Notes: a model not told the origin generated them from the letters alone. A stretch of 64,000 bases of DNA from an uncultured Clostridium sp. (GCA_900553755.1 USEX01000002.1:19264-83263), one strand, 5' to 3'; positions 35,636 through 43,883 are shown, counted from the first letter of the stretch. Translations and numbers: made by a program.

Positions 35636-35959
35636 ATGGAAGAAACAAGATTATATGATATGGATTCAGTTGAATTATATGAGTTAATTGATCAAACAAG
35701 AATTGAGCTTAAAAAGAATAATATTGAGTACAAGAAATTGTCAGATAAATTGCATAAGATTATGGATAAATATACAAATTTACAATTACTTTTAGAAGAT
35801 GAAAAATTAGTAGAATTGAACACTGAAGAATGCAAACAATTGCAAGAAGTCGTGTCATTAGAAATGCAATTAAGGAACTTTGAAGAAAGACAAATATTCT
35901 TTTTAGGTGCAAGAGAAAATTACTTTTATTTGCAAAATCTTGGGTTAATAAAAAGATGA
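35636..35959 (+). CDS. Small coiled-coil protein of the mobilization region
   Basis: This 107-residue protein is rich in Glu, Lys and Leu, probably a long helix pair (residues 10-85), ending 'RQIFFLGARENYFYLQNLGL'. Family not recognised. The same ending survives in the second element ('EKEIFFLGGKEVYFFFKHLG', out of frame with any start), so the gene belonged to the ancestral core next to oriT, unlike the cargo before it. Confidence 0.6.
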   Translation: MEETRLYDMDSVELYELIDQTRIELKKNNIEYKKLSDKLHKIMDKYTNLQLLLEDEKLVELNTEECKQLQEVVSLEMQLRNFEERQIFFLGARENYFYLQNLGLIKR

Positions 35960-36025
35960 TTTTCAGCAACTATAAATTTAAAAGTAAATAATTGGTTGTG
36001 AGTACAGCTATATATTTTCTGTATA

Positions 36026-36084
36026 ATGCAAGCAACGTATTTGTACTCACGCCACAAATACAATTAAAGAATGGGATAAATCCC
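36026..36084 (+). other. Candidate oriT of the first element
   Basis: The 27 bases at 36026-36052 are identical to 44701-44727 in the second element. They include the arm GTATTTGT (36037-36044), which pairs with ACAAATAC (36054-36061). A second inverted repeat, GGGATAAATCCC (36073-36084), follows. The block lies just upstream of mobC and the relaxase gene, where oriT is expected. Nic site not identifiable by eye. Confidence 0.65.
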
Positions 36085-36119
36085 AAACCCTATTTAAAAT
36101 TAGAAAGTGAGATGAAAAT

Positions 36120-36485
36120 ATGAGAGATAGAACAATAAAAATTAATGTATTTTTAAATGAAAGTGAAAAGAAAATCTTTGATGAAAAAGCAAAAAAATCT
36201 GGATTAAATAAGTCGGAATTTTTTCGAAAAATCATTTTAGATTATCAATTAAGTGAAAAGCCAGATGAAAGATTTTATGAGTTCTTACATCAATTAAGAG
36301 GTATGGCAACAAATTTAAAGCAAATGGCTAAAATATATAATCAAAATTATGGATATATTAATACAAGTAAATATAAAACAATGCTTGATGAAATAGAAGC
36401 ATTTATTTTAGGTTTAAATGAAGTTTATGTATTACCTAAAAAGATTGGAGGTACTAATGGCAACAACAAGTCTATGGAAATTTAG
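36120..36485 (+). CDS. mobC: MobC-type relaxosome accessory protein
   Basis: This 121-residue protein has a ribbon-helix-helix N-terminus ('RTIKINVFLNESEKKIFDEK', 'SGLNKSEFFRKIILD') and the MobC C-terminal part ('FYEFLHQLRGMATNLKQMAK'). MobC helps the relaxase open and bind oriT. Its 3' end overlaps the relaxase start by 29 bp, so they are translationally linked. A near-identical gene lies at 44795-45160. Confidence 0.9.
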   Translation: MRDRTIKINVFLNESEKKIFDEKAKKSGLNKSEFFRKIILDYQLSEKPDERFYEFLHQLRGMATNLKQMAKIYNQNYGYINTSKYKTMLDEIEAFILGLNEVYVLPKKIGGTNGNNKSMEI

Positions 36486-37740
36486 TAGTAGATTAAAAGG
36501 TTTAATTGATTATGTTTCAAATGATAAAAAAACAAATAATAAGAATTTAGTATCTGGTATAAATTGCTTACCCAATATAGCATATCAAGAAATGATGAAT
36601 ACTAAAAAACAATTTTTTAAGACTGATGGCATTGAATGTTTTCATGGCTATCAGTCTTTTGTTTCAGGCGAAGTTACACCCGAAATAGCTCATGAAATTG
36701 GTATAAAACTTGCTGAAAAACTATGGGGAGATAAATATCAAGTAATAGTTGCAACACATACAAATACAGATAATATTCATAATCATTTCGTGCTAAATTC
36801 TGTTTCATTTAAAGATGGGAAGAAATTCACTAATAGAAATAAAGACTATAATAACATGCAATATGAATCAGATAATTTGTGCAAAGAATATGGATTAAGT
36901 GTATTACCTAAAAAATATGATTATTCAAAATATGCAACAAATAACTTATATAAAGAATTAATGAAAGATTCAATTGACTATGCTATTGAAAATGCTAATA
37001 GTTATGATGAATTTATTTCTATATTAAATGATTTGGATTATGAAATAACAATTAGAAATGATGAACTTTCTATTAGGCGAGAACCTTATAAAAGAAACAC
37101 AAGAATATTAAAACAATTTGGAGCAGATTACTCTTTAGAAAATATTAAAAAGAGAATTTTAGAAGAGCAACCATTGTTTAAGCATTTTCCAGAAGCATAT
37201 TTAACTATAAATGCTAGATTAAATTATTATAATAATTCGAAAAACAAATTATTATCAAATAAATCCATTTATAGCTTTTTATTTTTATCTAATGAAAAAG
37301 TATTCATGTTAGGTATAGAAAATGCTTTAAAAAACAATATGACGAAATATACACCAGAATTAATTAGAGAAATAAAACAAATGCATGAATATTCAAAACA
37401 AGCAGATTTTTTAACTAAATATAATATTAAAACTGAAGCAGAATTAAATAATTTTGAAAAATCGGTATATGAGAAATTAAATCCTTTAAAAAGTGAACGT
37501 GAAAATTTATGGAAAAAACATAAAAGATTAAAAACTAAAGATGAAAAATTAGAAATTGAAAATAGAATTGCTGAAATTTCTAGAGAGATTTTTTCACTTA
37601 CAGAAGATTTGAAATATTGTAAGCAAATTCAAGAAAGAATGGATAATTATAAAAAAGAACAGCTTTATCAACAAATGGTTGAAGAAAAGAATGAAATGGA
37701 AAAAGAATTAAAAAGTAAAAAGAAAAAGAGAGTAAGATAG
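36457..37740 (+). CDS. mobA: MobA-type relaxase
   Basis: This 427-residue relaxase (MOBP-like) nicks oriT and leads the strand into the recipient. The start MATTSLWKFSSRLKGL is the usual N-terminus; the ATG at 36457 has TTGGAGG upstream and overlaps mobC. The three-His metal motif is present as 'HTNTDNIHNHFVLNSVSF'. The N-terminal 200 residues hold the nuclease domain, and the C-terminal 150 residues are a Lys/Glu-rich coiled coil. No primase or helicase domain is attached. Confidence 0.93.
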   Translation: MATTSLWKFSSRLKGLIDYVSNDKKTNNKNLVSGINCLPNIAYQEMMNTKKQFFKTDGIECFHGYQSFVSGEVTPEIAHEIGIKLAEKLWGDKYQVIVATHTNTDNIHNHFVLNSVSFKDGKKFTNRNKDYNNMQYESDNLCKEYGLSVLPKKYDYSKYATNNLYKELMKDSIDYAIENANSYDEFISILNDLDYEITIRNDELSIRREPYKRNTRILKQFGADYSLENIKKRILEEQPLFKHFPEAYLTINARLNYYNNSKNKLLSNKSIYSFLFLSNEKVFMLGIENALKNNMTKYTPELIREIKQMHEYSKQADFLTKYNIKTEAELNNFEKSVYEKLNPLKSERENLWKKHKRLKTKDEKLEIENRIAEISREIFSLTEDLKYCKQIQERMDNYKKEQLYQQMVEEKNEMEKELKSKKKKRVR

Positions 37741-37745
37741 GAAAA

Positions 37746-37766
37746 GGAGCAGTTGTTATCTGCTCC
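37746..37766 (+). terminator. Terminator after the relaxase
   Basis: GGAGCAG and CTGCTCC arms around a 7-nt loop, 6 bp past the stop, followed by an A-rich tract. It ends the mob transcript before the convergent DUF5662-like gene. Confidence 0.65.
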
Positions 37767-37839
37767 AAACAAAAAAATTTAGATTAAATCATTAATAAAA
37801 ATTGTAATAATGTGAAAAATCATATTTAAGCAAATATTA

Positions 37840-38376
37840 TTATTCGCAATTTTTTTTATACAACTTTTGCAATGTTTTTTTATTCAAAACCTCATATACT
37901 CCATTTTCAGCCATTTCATTATAAACATCTGTTAAAAAATTAGCTGTTTTCTGATTAACTTGTGCAGTTTTTCTGTTCTTTTCCCAATATTCAATTTGAT
38001 TTTGAATTTTCCATCCTTTTCCTGTATAGATCATACTTGCAGATAAAGAATCACAAATCATTTCAACAGCATATTTATAAGGAATCATTATTGTTTTATC
38101 TGTTGTTTTATCATCATACCAATATTCATAATGATGTTTATTTCTTCCTTTATGATGTAACCAAGCTTCAGAATATCCATTTACTTTTTTACATTCAGAA
38201 ATTGGACTATAATTCCCATTATAGTATTTTGCAGATTCAAAAAATTCTATTGGACTATATTTTGATAAATCATGTACAAATCCTCTCCATGGTATACCTG
38301 CTTTACAACATAATTTAAATACTTTTATTCTATGTCTTGTTATCAATATAAAATGTTTTACCATATTTTTTACCAT
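37840..38376 (-). CDS. DUF5662-like protein
   Basis: This 178-residue protein is rich in His and aromatic residues. 'FVHDLSKYSPIEFFESAKYY' and 'AWLHHKGRNKHHYEYWYDD' contain possible metal ligands (HD...HHK...HH), as in HD-like phosphohydrolases and the DUF5662 family often seen on phages and mobile elements. Activity unproven. It is on the opposite strand to the mob genes and is the first of the minus-strand cargo. Confidence 0.65.
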   Translation of the reverse strand: MVKNMVKHFILITRHRIKVFKLCCKAGIPWRGFVHDLSKYSPIEFFESAKYYNGNYSPISECKKVNGYSEAWLHHKGRNKHHYEYWYDDKTTDKTIMIPYKYAVEMICDSLSASMIYTGKGWKIQNQIEYWEKNRKTAQVNQKTANFLTDVYNEMAENGVYEVLNKKTLQKLYKKNCE

Positions 38377-38433
38377 ATTTTACGTCCCCTTTTTATCTCT
38401 GTATTTCTTAATTTTTTCTATATCAAAATCAAC

Positions 38434-38562
38434 TTACATTACTTCTATAATTATGTTCTCATTTTCTGGATTTGCTTTTAGTCTTTCTACATACTCTGTT
38501 ATTATTTCCCTAATTTCCTGTTGTCCTTTTCGGTAATACGAATTTACGAAAAATGCAAGCAC
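38434..38562 (-). pseudogene. Short coding remnant (about 42 codons)
   Basis: An open frame from a GTG codon ends 'QQEIREIITEYVERLKANP' and a short acidic tail. It looks protein-like, but no family was recognised and no good ribosome site precedes it. It may be the 3' end of a lost gene. The 170 bp beyond it (38563-38734) hold only A/T-rich sequence and the repeat pair listed separately. Confidence 0.3.
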
Positions 38563-38664
38563 ATACTTTTTTCATCGTGATTTTTCTCGTTAGAGAATTA
38601 CTATTTTTCTTAATAATTAAATTATATAATACATACGATTTAAGTACAAGTATTATATAATATT

Positions 38665-38710
38665 TTCGGCGATACTTTTGACAATTTAGGCTAAACTTCG
38701 GCGGTACTTT
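38665..38710. repeat. Pair of 14-bp direct repeats TTCGGCGRTACTTT
   Basis: Copies at 38665-38678 and 38697-38710, 32 bp apart (three turns of DNA), differ at one base. They lie just past the 3' end of the AlbA_2 ATPase gene. They could be binding sites or the remnant of an insertion. Confidence 0.5.
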
Positions 38711-38734
38711 ATCCAAAGTTCAGTAAAATTATAA

Positions 38735-40231
38735 TTATTTTATTTTCCAATATCCACCATTATCTGGTCCAATTCTTTCAATTAAATTATTATCCTTTAA
38801 TTTTCGGATATGATTTGTTATTGTTGTTCTTCCTAAAGAAAGTTCTTTGCTCATTTTAGCCTGTGTAATATAAGGATTTTGTTTAATTAACAATATAATT
38901 TTATAGTCTATGCTATCATCTGATATCTGTCCATCTCTATCCACTTCTGTCCACTTCTGTCCATACACTTTCTGTTCATTTTTGTCCACTTCTGTCCAAG
39001 ATTTATAAAATGTAACTTTAAAATCTCCTCTTAATGATTCGAATTTCGGCTCTGGCAAATTCATTTTTTTCATTTCATCAATCATTGTAGCAATTCCAGT
39101 ATGTCGATTTTCAATAATACTATTATTAATTTCAAGTAATTTAACAATACTTTTATTTCTAACTTCTAACATAATATCAGTACCTAATGCTTCTAATCGA
39201 TTATTACCATATAAATCACCAGGATTAATTATTTCAATTCTATCTGTAAAAATCTTAATATAAATATAAGCACTTTCTCTACTTATACTATAATCCCTAT
39301 GAACTAATGCATTTGCAATAGCTTCTCTTAATGCTTTCATAGGATATTCTGGAATATCAGTTCTTTTCCCATTATCATCTATTATTACTTTTGTAGAAAT
39401 ATTTCGTCTTATAAAAGCAAGAGCTTGATCTAACATTTCATCAAGAGTTCCTTCAATACTTTGATTGTCATTAAATCTCTGACCAACTTCTCCTGTTTCA
39501 GCCCATTTTGTACCTGGAACAAATACACATGCAATAAATAATTGTGGAAGAAAACCTTGAGGATATTCACCAAATAACATAAGTCCAGCTAGTGTTGGAT
39601 AGATTATACCTGTGCTATTATCAATAACACCACATAATTTTAATATTTTCTCATCTGAAAATTTTGCAAAATTAGGCTTATCTTTTTTGGCCTTTTCTAA
39701 AAATGCATTAATTTTTTCTTTATCCAAATCTTCAAGTGTTGCAATCTTTATAGGTCGTTTATCTTCTTGAACACCATCTTTATAACTATTTAAACAATAA
39801 ATTTCGTATTCAGTCATATGTTCATCTGAATCTCCTATTCTAATATAGGAACCTTTATGCATTCCGAGGTCTTTATAGTAACAAGGTTTTTGCACTTGAG
39901 GAATTTCATCTATTTTTACAGCTAATAATGTCTTATTGTTATATTTTATTGGTAAAAATGTTGGACGAACTTTAGGTTCCATACAATTAGTACATAATGC
40001 TGTGACTTTCTTTTGCAAATCATTAACATCATATACATCCTGTTCTATAAAATTATTATTCTCATTTATTCCAAATATTATTATTCCACCATATTTATTT
40101 GAAAATGCAGATATTGTATCATAACATTTTTTAGGAAAATCTATTTCAGCAGTTTTTGCTTCAATTTGATCTGTTTCTGTTTGATACTTTTGCATATATT
40201 CTATTTTTTCTATTACTTCTTGCTCGGTCAT
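38735..40231 (-). CDS. AlbA_2 (Schlafen-like) ATP-binding regulator
   Basis: This 498-residue protein has an N-terminal AlbA_2/Schlafen AAA_4 domain ('ESYQTETDQIEAKTA'-like start, 'ISAFSNKYGGIIIFGINENN'), a middle HATPase_c_4-type region with 'PMKALREAIANALVHRDYSI' and 'GIATMIDEMKKMNLPEPKFE', and a C-terminal winged helix 'ITQAKMSKELSLGRTTITNH'. A short tandem repeat of WTEVD(K/R)(N/D)(E/G)Q lies at residues 411-436. Relatives are annotated as transcriptional regulators, and some Schlafen/AlbA proteins act in phage defence. It is 18 bp downstream of the DUF6076-like gene, so the pair forms an operon. Confidence 0.85.
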   Translation of the reverse strand: MTEQEVIEKIEYMQKYQTETDQIEAKTAEIDFPKKCYDTISAFSNKYGGIIIFGINENNNFIEQDVYDVNDLQKKVTALCTNCMEPKVRPTFLPIKYNNKTLLAVKIDEIPQVQKPCYYKDLGMHKGSYIRIGDSDEHMTEYEIYCLNSYKDGVQEDKRPIKIATLEDLDKEKINAFLEKAKKDKPNFAKFSDEKILKLCGVIDNSTGIIYPTLAGLMLFGEYPQGFLPQLFIACVFVPGTKWAETGEVGQRFNDNQSIEGTLDEMLDQALAFIRRNISTKVIIDDNGKRTDIPEYPMKALREAIANALVHRDYSISRESAYIYIKIFTDRIEIINPGDLYGNNRLEALGTDIMLEVRNKSIVKLLEINNSIIENRHTGIATMIDEMKKMNLPEPKFESLRGDFKVTFYKSWTEVDKNEQKVYGQKWTEVDRDGQISDDSIDYKIILLIKQNPYITQAKMSKELSLGRTTITNHIRKLKDNNLIERIGPDNGGYWKIK

Positions 40232-40249
40232 CTATCTAACCTCCAGATG

Positions 40250-41170
40250 TTATTTATTCTTTTCTCTATTCTTATAAACATTAGCAACATTCCTACAACT
40301 AATAGAATCATATTCAGCCTTTAGATTCTTAGCAATAAAAGGTCTGCCACAATGTTTACATATCTTTAATTCTTTTCTATCATTAGCTTCATTTAAACCT
40401 AATAATACTTCCATAGCTTGTTTTAAAGAATTAAATTGCCAATCTAATGAAACTTTATTATTATCAAAACTAAAAGAAAAGGCTATATTATTTGGTATGA
40501 ATTCACTAGCATACTTTTGATAAATTGCTTTTTTATCTTCATTTTCTTCTGAAATACTATTTTCAGTTGATTCAAAAATCTTATATAGTAATTTAGAATA
40601 AAATAAAATTCGAGCAATTTTTTCAGTATATCTTTCAGAAAATACTAAATTAAAATCTTCTTGTAGGTTTGGTAATTCATCTGTTGGATTATTACCATAA
40701 ACATATTTTATAATATTCTCATTTAATCCATTATTAAAATCAATATTCATAATATTTTCATCTTCAACAAAGAAAGGTTTTATATAATTATTAGCTGAAA
40801 CCTTCGTAATTTCTGAATATCCTTGTAAATAAACTTCTCCCGCTGAAATTAATTTAGTATTAAGAGGACTATAAGTTAAATCGCCTAATAAACCATATTT
40901 TTTTACAAATTCTAATACCATTTCTTGATATTTAGCTTCTGTACTCATTAGATTACATTCAATATCTCTATTATTGGTATAATTCAATGTTTCTCTACCT
41001 ATAAGAAGAAAGTCTTTTAATATTTCTTTATCTACATCATACACATCATAAATTGTATATTCAGAGTTTTTAACAGGTCTAATATAAAATTCATTATTAC
41101 TTTTTATGATTTCATAATCATTGTATTTAGCCCAAAACCCTTTAAAATTAAAGTTATTCTCTTTTATCAT
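40250..41170 (-). CDS. DUF6076-like zinc-ribbon protein
   Basis: This 306-residue protein has no signal peptide. The C-terminus holds a zinc-binding pattern 'ICKHCGRPFIAKN' followed by 'YDSISCRN', i.e. two Cys pairs. The body is helical and acidic with no known catalytic motif. The layout matches DUF6076-type proteins of Clostridia and the gene at 46742-47743. It is first in an operon with the AlbA_2 ATPase, divergent from the HTH-xis-int module. Function unknown; a sensor or DNA-binding role is plausible. Confidence 0.6.
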   Translation of the reverse strand: MIKENNFNFKGFWAKYNDYEIIKSNNEFYIRPVKNSEYTIYDVYDVDKEILKDFLLIGRETLNYTNNRDIECNLMSTEAKYQEMVLEFVKKYGLLGDLTYSPLNTKLISAGEVYLQGYSEITKVSANNYIKPFFVEDENIMNIDFNNGLNENIIKYVYGNNPTDELPNLQEDFNLVFSERYTEKIARILFYSKLLYKIFESTENSISEENEDKKAIYQKYASEFIPNNIAFSFSFDNNKVSLDWQFNSLKQAMEVLLGLNEANDRKELKICKHCGRPFIAKNLKAEYDSISCRNVANVYKNREKNK

Positions 41171-41213
41171 ATTTCTACCCTCAAAAAATTCTTTTAAATT
41201 TTCACAAAACTAC

Positions 41214-41260
41214 TTGACAGTTATTTCCTCACAGAGTATACTGTTAATAGTTCGGTTAAC
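41214..41260 (+). promoter_or_regulatory. Near-consensus promoter with operator-like repeat, HTH-xis-int module
   Basis: TTGACA (41214-41219), a 17-bp spacer and TATACT (41237-41242) are followed directly by the inverted repeat GTTAA-n8-TTAAC (41243-41260), placed over the start site. Two more inverted repeats lie in the 125-bp leader: TAATGT/ACATTA near 41297-41313 and ATAACTTTT/AAAAGTTAT near 41322-41343. The layout fits autoregulation by the HTH protein. Confidence 0.65.
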
Positions 41261-41384
41261 TTAAATAATAACAAGTTAATTAAATCTTGAATGTAATGTA
41301 ATAACATTACAACAAGATTATATAACTTTTATTAAAAGTTATCAAGTACTTTAAGAAAAAAAGAAAGGAGGCAATAGGAGAACT

Positions 41385-41870
41385 ATGTCAAAAAATGAAC
41401 AAGTAAAAAAGTCAACCAACAAAGAAGAAATTAAAAGATTATATTTTGAAGAACATTTATCTCAAGTCGAAATAGCAGAAATATTCAAAGTATCAAAACA
41501 AGCAATAAATAAGGTAATAAAAAAAGATCCAAGATTAGCTGAAGAAAAAGAATATAGACATATTTTATCAATTGAAAATACAAAGAATTACAATAATGAA
41601 TATTCAAAGACATATAAAAGAAAGAAATCAACTGATACAGAAGAATATTATGCTATGCAAGCACAATTAAATGAAGATTATAAAATGTTATCTACTCATC
41701 ATGAAATGAGTGATGAAGCTTTTGCTCAATCAAATAGTAGTATTTATAAATATGATAGCAAAGGAAATAAAGTTTTAATAGATAGCATAAAATCAAAAAT
41801 TACAAATGATGTACCTAGATTTATACCTGCTATAAAAATTCCAGTACTAGCACATGGACATCATGTATAA
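41385..41870 (+). CDS. HTH DNA-binding regulator of the element
   Basis: This 161-residue protein has an N-terminal sigma-like/Xre-like helix-turn-helix ('EEIKRLYFEEHLSQVEIAEI', 'FKVSKQAINKVIKKDP'). The rest is hydrophilic without a recognised domain, ending 'PVLAHGHHV' with several His. It is first in the operon with xis and int, behind a near-consensus promoter with operator-like repeats, and is a good candidate for the switch that controls excision. Confidence 0.7.
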   Translation: MSKNEQVKKSTNKEEIKRLYFEEHLSQVEIAEIFKVSKQAINKVIKKDPRLAEEKEYRHILSIENTKNYNNEYSKTYKRKKSTDTEEYYAMQAQLNEDYKMLSTHHEMSDEAFAQSNSSIYKYDSKGNKVLIDSIKSKITNDVPRFIPAIKIPVLAHGHHV

Positions 41871-41897
41871 AAATATGAACGAAAGGAGGAAAACACT

Positions 41898-42089
41898 ATG
41901 GAAGAAGATATCAAATTCTACAAAACGGAAGATGTTAGAAGAATACTAGGCATAGGAGATAAAAAATGTTTAGAATTATTTCATAGAGAAGATTTTCCGT
42001 GTATTAAAATTGGAAAGTCTTTTTTAATTGCAGTTAGTGCTTTTAATGAATATGTAAGCACTAGAAGAGTTTTTAATGAAACTCGATAA
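41898..42089 (+). CDS. xis: Excisionase (MerR-like winged helix)
   Basis: This 63-residue protein has the helix-turn-helix/wing of element excisionases: 'FYKTEDVRRILGIGDKKCLE' then 'DFPCIKIGKSFLIAVSAFNE'. It lies 27 bp after the HTH gene and before the integrase gene, with AGGAGG upstream. It should bend DNA at the element end and direct the integrase toward excision. Confidence 0.85.
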   Translation: MEEDIKFYKTEDVRRILGIGDKKCLELFHREDFPCIKIGKSFLIAVSAFNEYVSTRRVFNETR

Positions 42090-42096
42090 AAAGAAA

Positions 42097-42212
42097 AAGA
42101 TTTAAATATGCCCATTTAAATCTTAAAAATACTATTTAACACACAAAGAAAACCTTGTTATAGTATGTAAGTATTTTACAACTTATAATGCTAAATAGCA
42201 AGGGTTTTCTTT
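42097..42212 (+). promoter_or_regulatory. Two hairpins between xis and int
   Basis: The first is AAGATTTAAAT/ATTTAAATCTT (42097-42124). The second pairs AAAGAAAACCTTG (42145-42157) with CAAGGGTTTTCTTT (42199-42212) across 41 nt, and runs into a T tract. The second has the form of a terminator 26 bp before the integrase start, so int may be controlled by read-through. Confidence 0.6.
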
Positions 42213-42238
42213 TGTTTTTTTGAGAAAGGAAGGAAAAT

Positions 42239-43621
42239 ATGAATGTAATAAGTGGAATTTCTTATGGTGTTTATTTAAATAAGAAAATAAAAACTAATAA
42301 GATACAACAATTTAAAAATATGACAGCTTTAGAAGTCTGTCAACAATGTGAACATTATAAAATTTGCAAATACGGAAAAATAAGTAAGTTTGAAAAAGAA
42401 AAAATATTTGAAAACAATATTGAATGTGAAAATCTATATTTTTCAATTAATAGAAAAGCAACTTTAACAACAATTAGAGATACAACTACAGGAAAAGAAA
42501 CTAAAAAAAGCTTTTCTGGAAAAACAAAAGATGAAGCAATAAGTAAAGCTCTTGCTGCAAAAGTAGAAATTGAGCAAAATGGAGGAATAAGAGTTATAAC
42601 TAAAAGTAATAAAACAATGTATGACTTGATTATTGAAATTCTAAATGAAGATCATAAATTAGGAAAAATAAAAGATTCAACTTATAAAAGAAAAACAGAT
42701 AGTTTAAAAAAGTTATCCTTAGAAAAATTTGTGAATAAACCAATATCAAAAGTTACAAGAACAGATATAATCAATTATCTTGAAAGCTTAAGAGAATATT
42801 CAGCAAGCACAATAAAACAAACTTATGAATTAATATGTATGGCTTTTGGAAAAGCAAAATATGAAAATATAATTGAAGATAATTTTATGGAAGGATACAA
42901 TAAAGTTGAAAAACCTAAAAGCAGTTATGTTTCAAAAGAAAGAATTGCTTTAACACTAGATGAACAAAGAATATTTGTAAATTATCTTAATTCTGTAGAT
43001 TATGAAGAATGTAGATATAAATATTTATTTTTACTATTATTAAGTACAGGTATGAGAATAGGAGAAGCTTTAGCATTAGATTATGAAAAAGATATTGATT
43101 TAGAAAACGGAGCAATTACAATAAGAAAAACTTTAACTAAAGATAAAAATGGTAAATATATTATTGGAGATACAACTAAAACTTCTAATGGTGTAAGAAC
43201 AATATATTTAAATAATACTAGCAAGCAAATATTAGAAAATGCATATAAAACAAGAATTGAAAATAAACAACATTTATTATTTTGTAGTAAAAATAAAACT
43301 TTATATGCACCAAATACAATTAATAGTACATTAAAAAGATTAGCTATTAAATTAAATATTGGTGTTTATGAAGAAGAAAATAAAAAAGGTAAAATTATAA
43401 AGAATACAGATGCCCATACTCACATGCTAAGAGGAACATTTGCAACAAGATGTGCAGAAGCTAAAATTGCACCAGCAGTGCTTAAAAAAATACTAGGTCA
43501 TAAAGATATTTCAATCACTATGAAATACTATGTTGATGTTGATAAAGAATTTGAGATTTCAGAAGGTAAAAATATAGAAAATTATTTGATGAATAAAGAT
43601 ATTTTTGCTATTGAAAATTAG
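42239..43621 (+). CDS. int: Tyrosine recombinase (integrase)
   Basis: This 460-residue integrase mediates insertion into and excision from tRNA-Pro. Residues 1-70 are an atypical segment with four or five Cys ('CQQCEHYKICKYG', later 'IECEN'). An AP2-like arm-binding region (about 75-105), a SAM-like core-binding domain (about 120-215) and the catalytic domain (about 230-445) follow. Catalytic residues: Arg in 'STGMRIGEAL', His/Arg in 'HMLRGTFATRCAE', His and Tyr in 'LGHKDISITMKYYVD'. It is the last gene before attR. Confidence 0.94.
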   Translation: MNVISGISYGVYLNKKIKTNKIQQFKNMTALEVCQQCEHYKICKYGKISKFEKEKIFENNIECENLYFSINRKATLTTIRDTTTGKETKKSFSGKTKDEAISKALAAKVEIEQNGGIRVITKSNKTMYDLIIEILNEDHKLGKIKDSTYKRKTDSLKKLSLEKFVNKPISKVTRTDIINYLESLREYSASTIKQTYELICMAFGKAKYENIIEDNFMEGYNKVEKPKSSYVSKERIALTLDEQRIFVNYLNSVDYEECRYKYLFLLLLSTGMRIGEALALDYEKDIDLENGAITIRKTLTKDKNGKYIIGDTTKTSNGVRTIYLNNTSKQILENAYKTRIENKQHLLFCSKNKTLYAPNTINSTLKRLAIKLNIGVYEEENKKGKIIKNTDAHTHMLRGTFATRCAEAKIAPAVLKKILGHKDISITMKYYVDVDKEFEISEGKNIENYLMNKDIFAIEN

Positions 43622-43697
43622 AGCCTTTAAACTACTGAAAATACTAAAGAAAAACAGAAAGAATTTTAGAGAATTTATTGGAATTATTTACTAAAAA

Positions 43698-43720
43698 TTC
43701 TCTGGAATATATTTCTGGAA
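43698..43720. repeat. TCTGGAA repeats at the element's right end
   Basis: TTCTCTGGAA (43698-43707) and TTTCTGGAA (43712-43720) match the four copies at 33267-33322. The 160 bp between the int stop and attR (43622-43780) contain no gene. Confidence 0.55.
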
Positions 43721-43780
43721 TTAAGTTTAAAACTATAAAACTATTGAAATATAAAGAAATTTAGAGGTTTGTAATCTAAC

Positions 43781-43797
43781 TCACCTCGACCATATTT
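43781..43797 (+). repeat. attR core of element 1 / attL-like core of element 2
   Basis: Exact copy of the 17-bp core at 33075-33091 (only the last 12 tRNA bases plus ATATTT). Because the second element begins directly after it, this copy is the junction between two tandem elements. Confidence 0.85.
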
Positions 43798-43854
43798 TAC
43801 CCTTTTTCAAGGGAATTTAAGAGAATTTATAAAAATTCAAAAGTTATGAATTAT

Positions 43855-43883
43855 GCTATTTTTCAAAGAAATTTGAGAATAGC
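43855..43883. terminator. Left-end hairpin of the second element
   Basis: GCTATTTTTCAAA pairs with TTTGAGAATAGC and is followed by ATAATTTTTTT. It corresponds in place and sequence to 33171-33200. Confidence 0.6.

Larger units (their letters stand above)
33092..43797. mobile_element. Integrative mobilizable element in tRNA-Pro
   Basis: The element has a RepA_N-like initiator, a cargo block, a candidate oriT with mobC and relaxase, more cargo, and at its right end an HTH-xis-tyrosine integrase module, all between 17-bp att repeats. No type IV secretion genes, coupling protein or phage structural genes are visible. It should therefore need a helper conjugative element for transfer (IME rather than ICE). 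It appears complete and could be active. A related decayed element follows it in tandem. Confidence 0.85.

Noticed and set aside
33092..43797. Prophage
   Set aside because: Integrase and regulators fit, but no capsid, portal, terminase or lysis genes exist and mobC/relaxase are present.
33092..43797. Self-transmissible ICE
   Set aside because: No VirB4/VirD4-like ATPases or other type IV secretion genes were found between the att sites.
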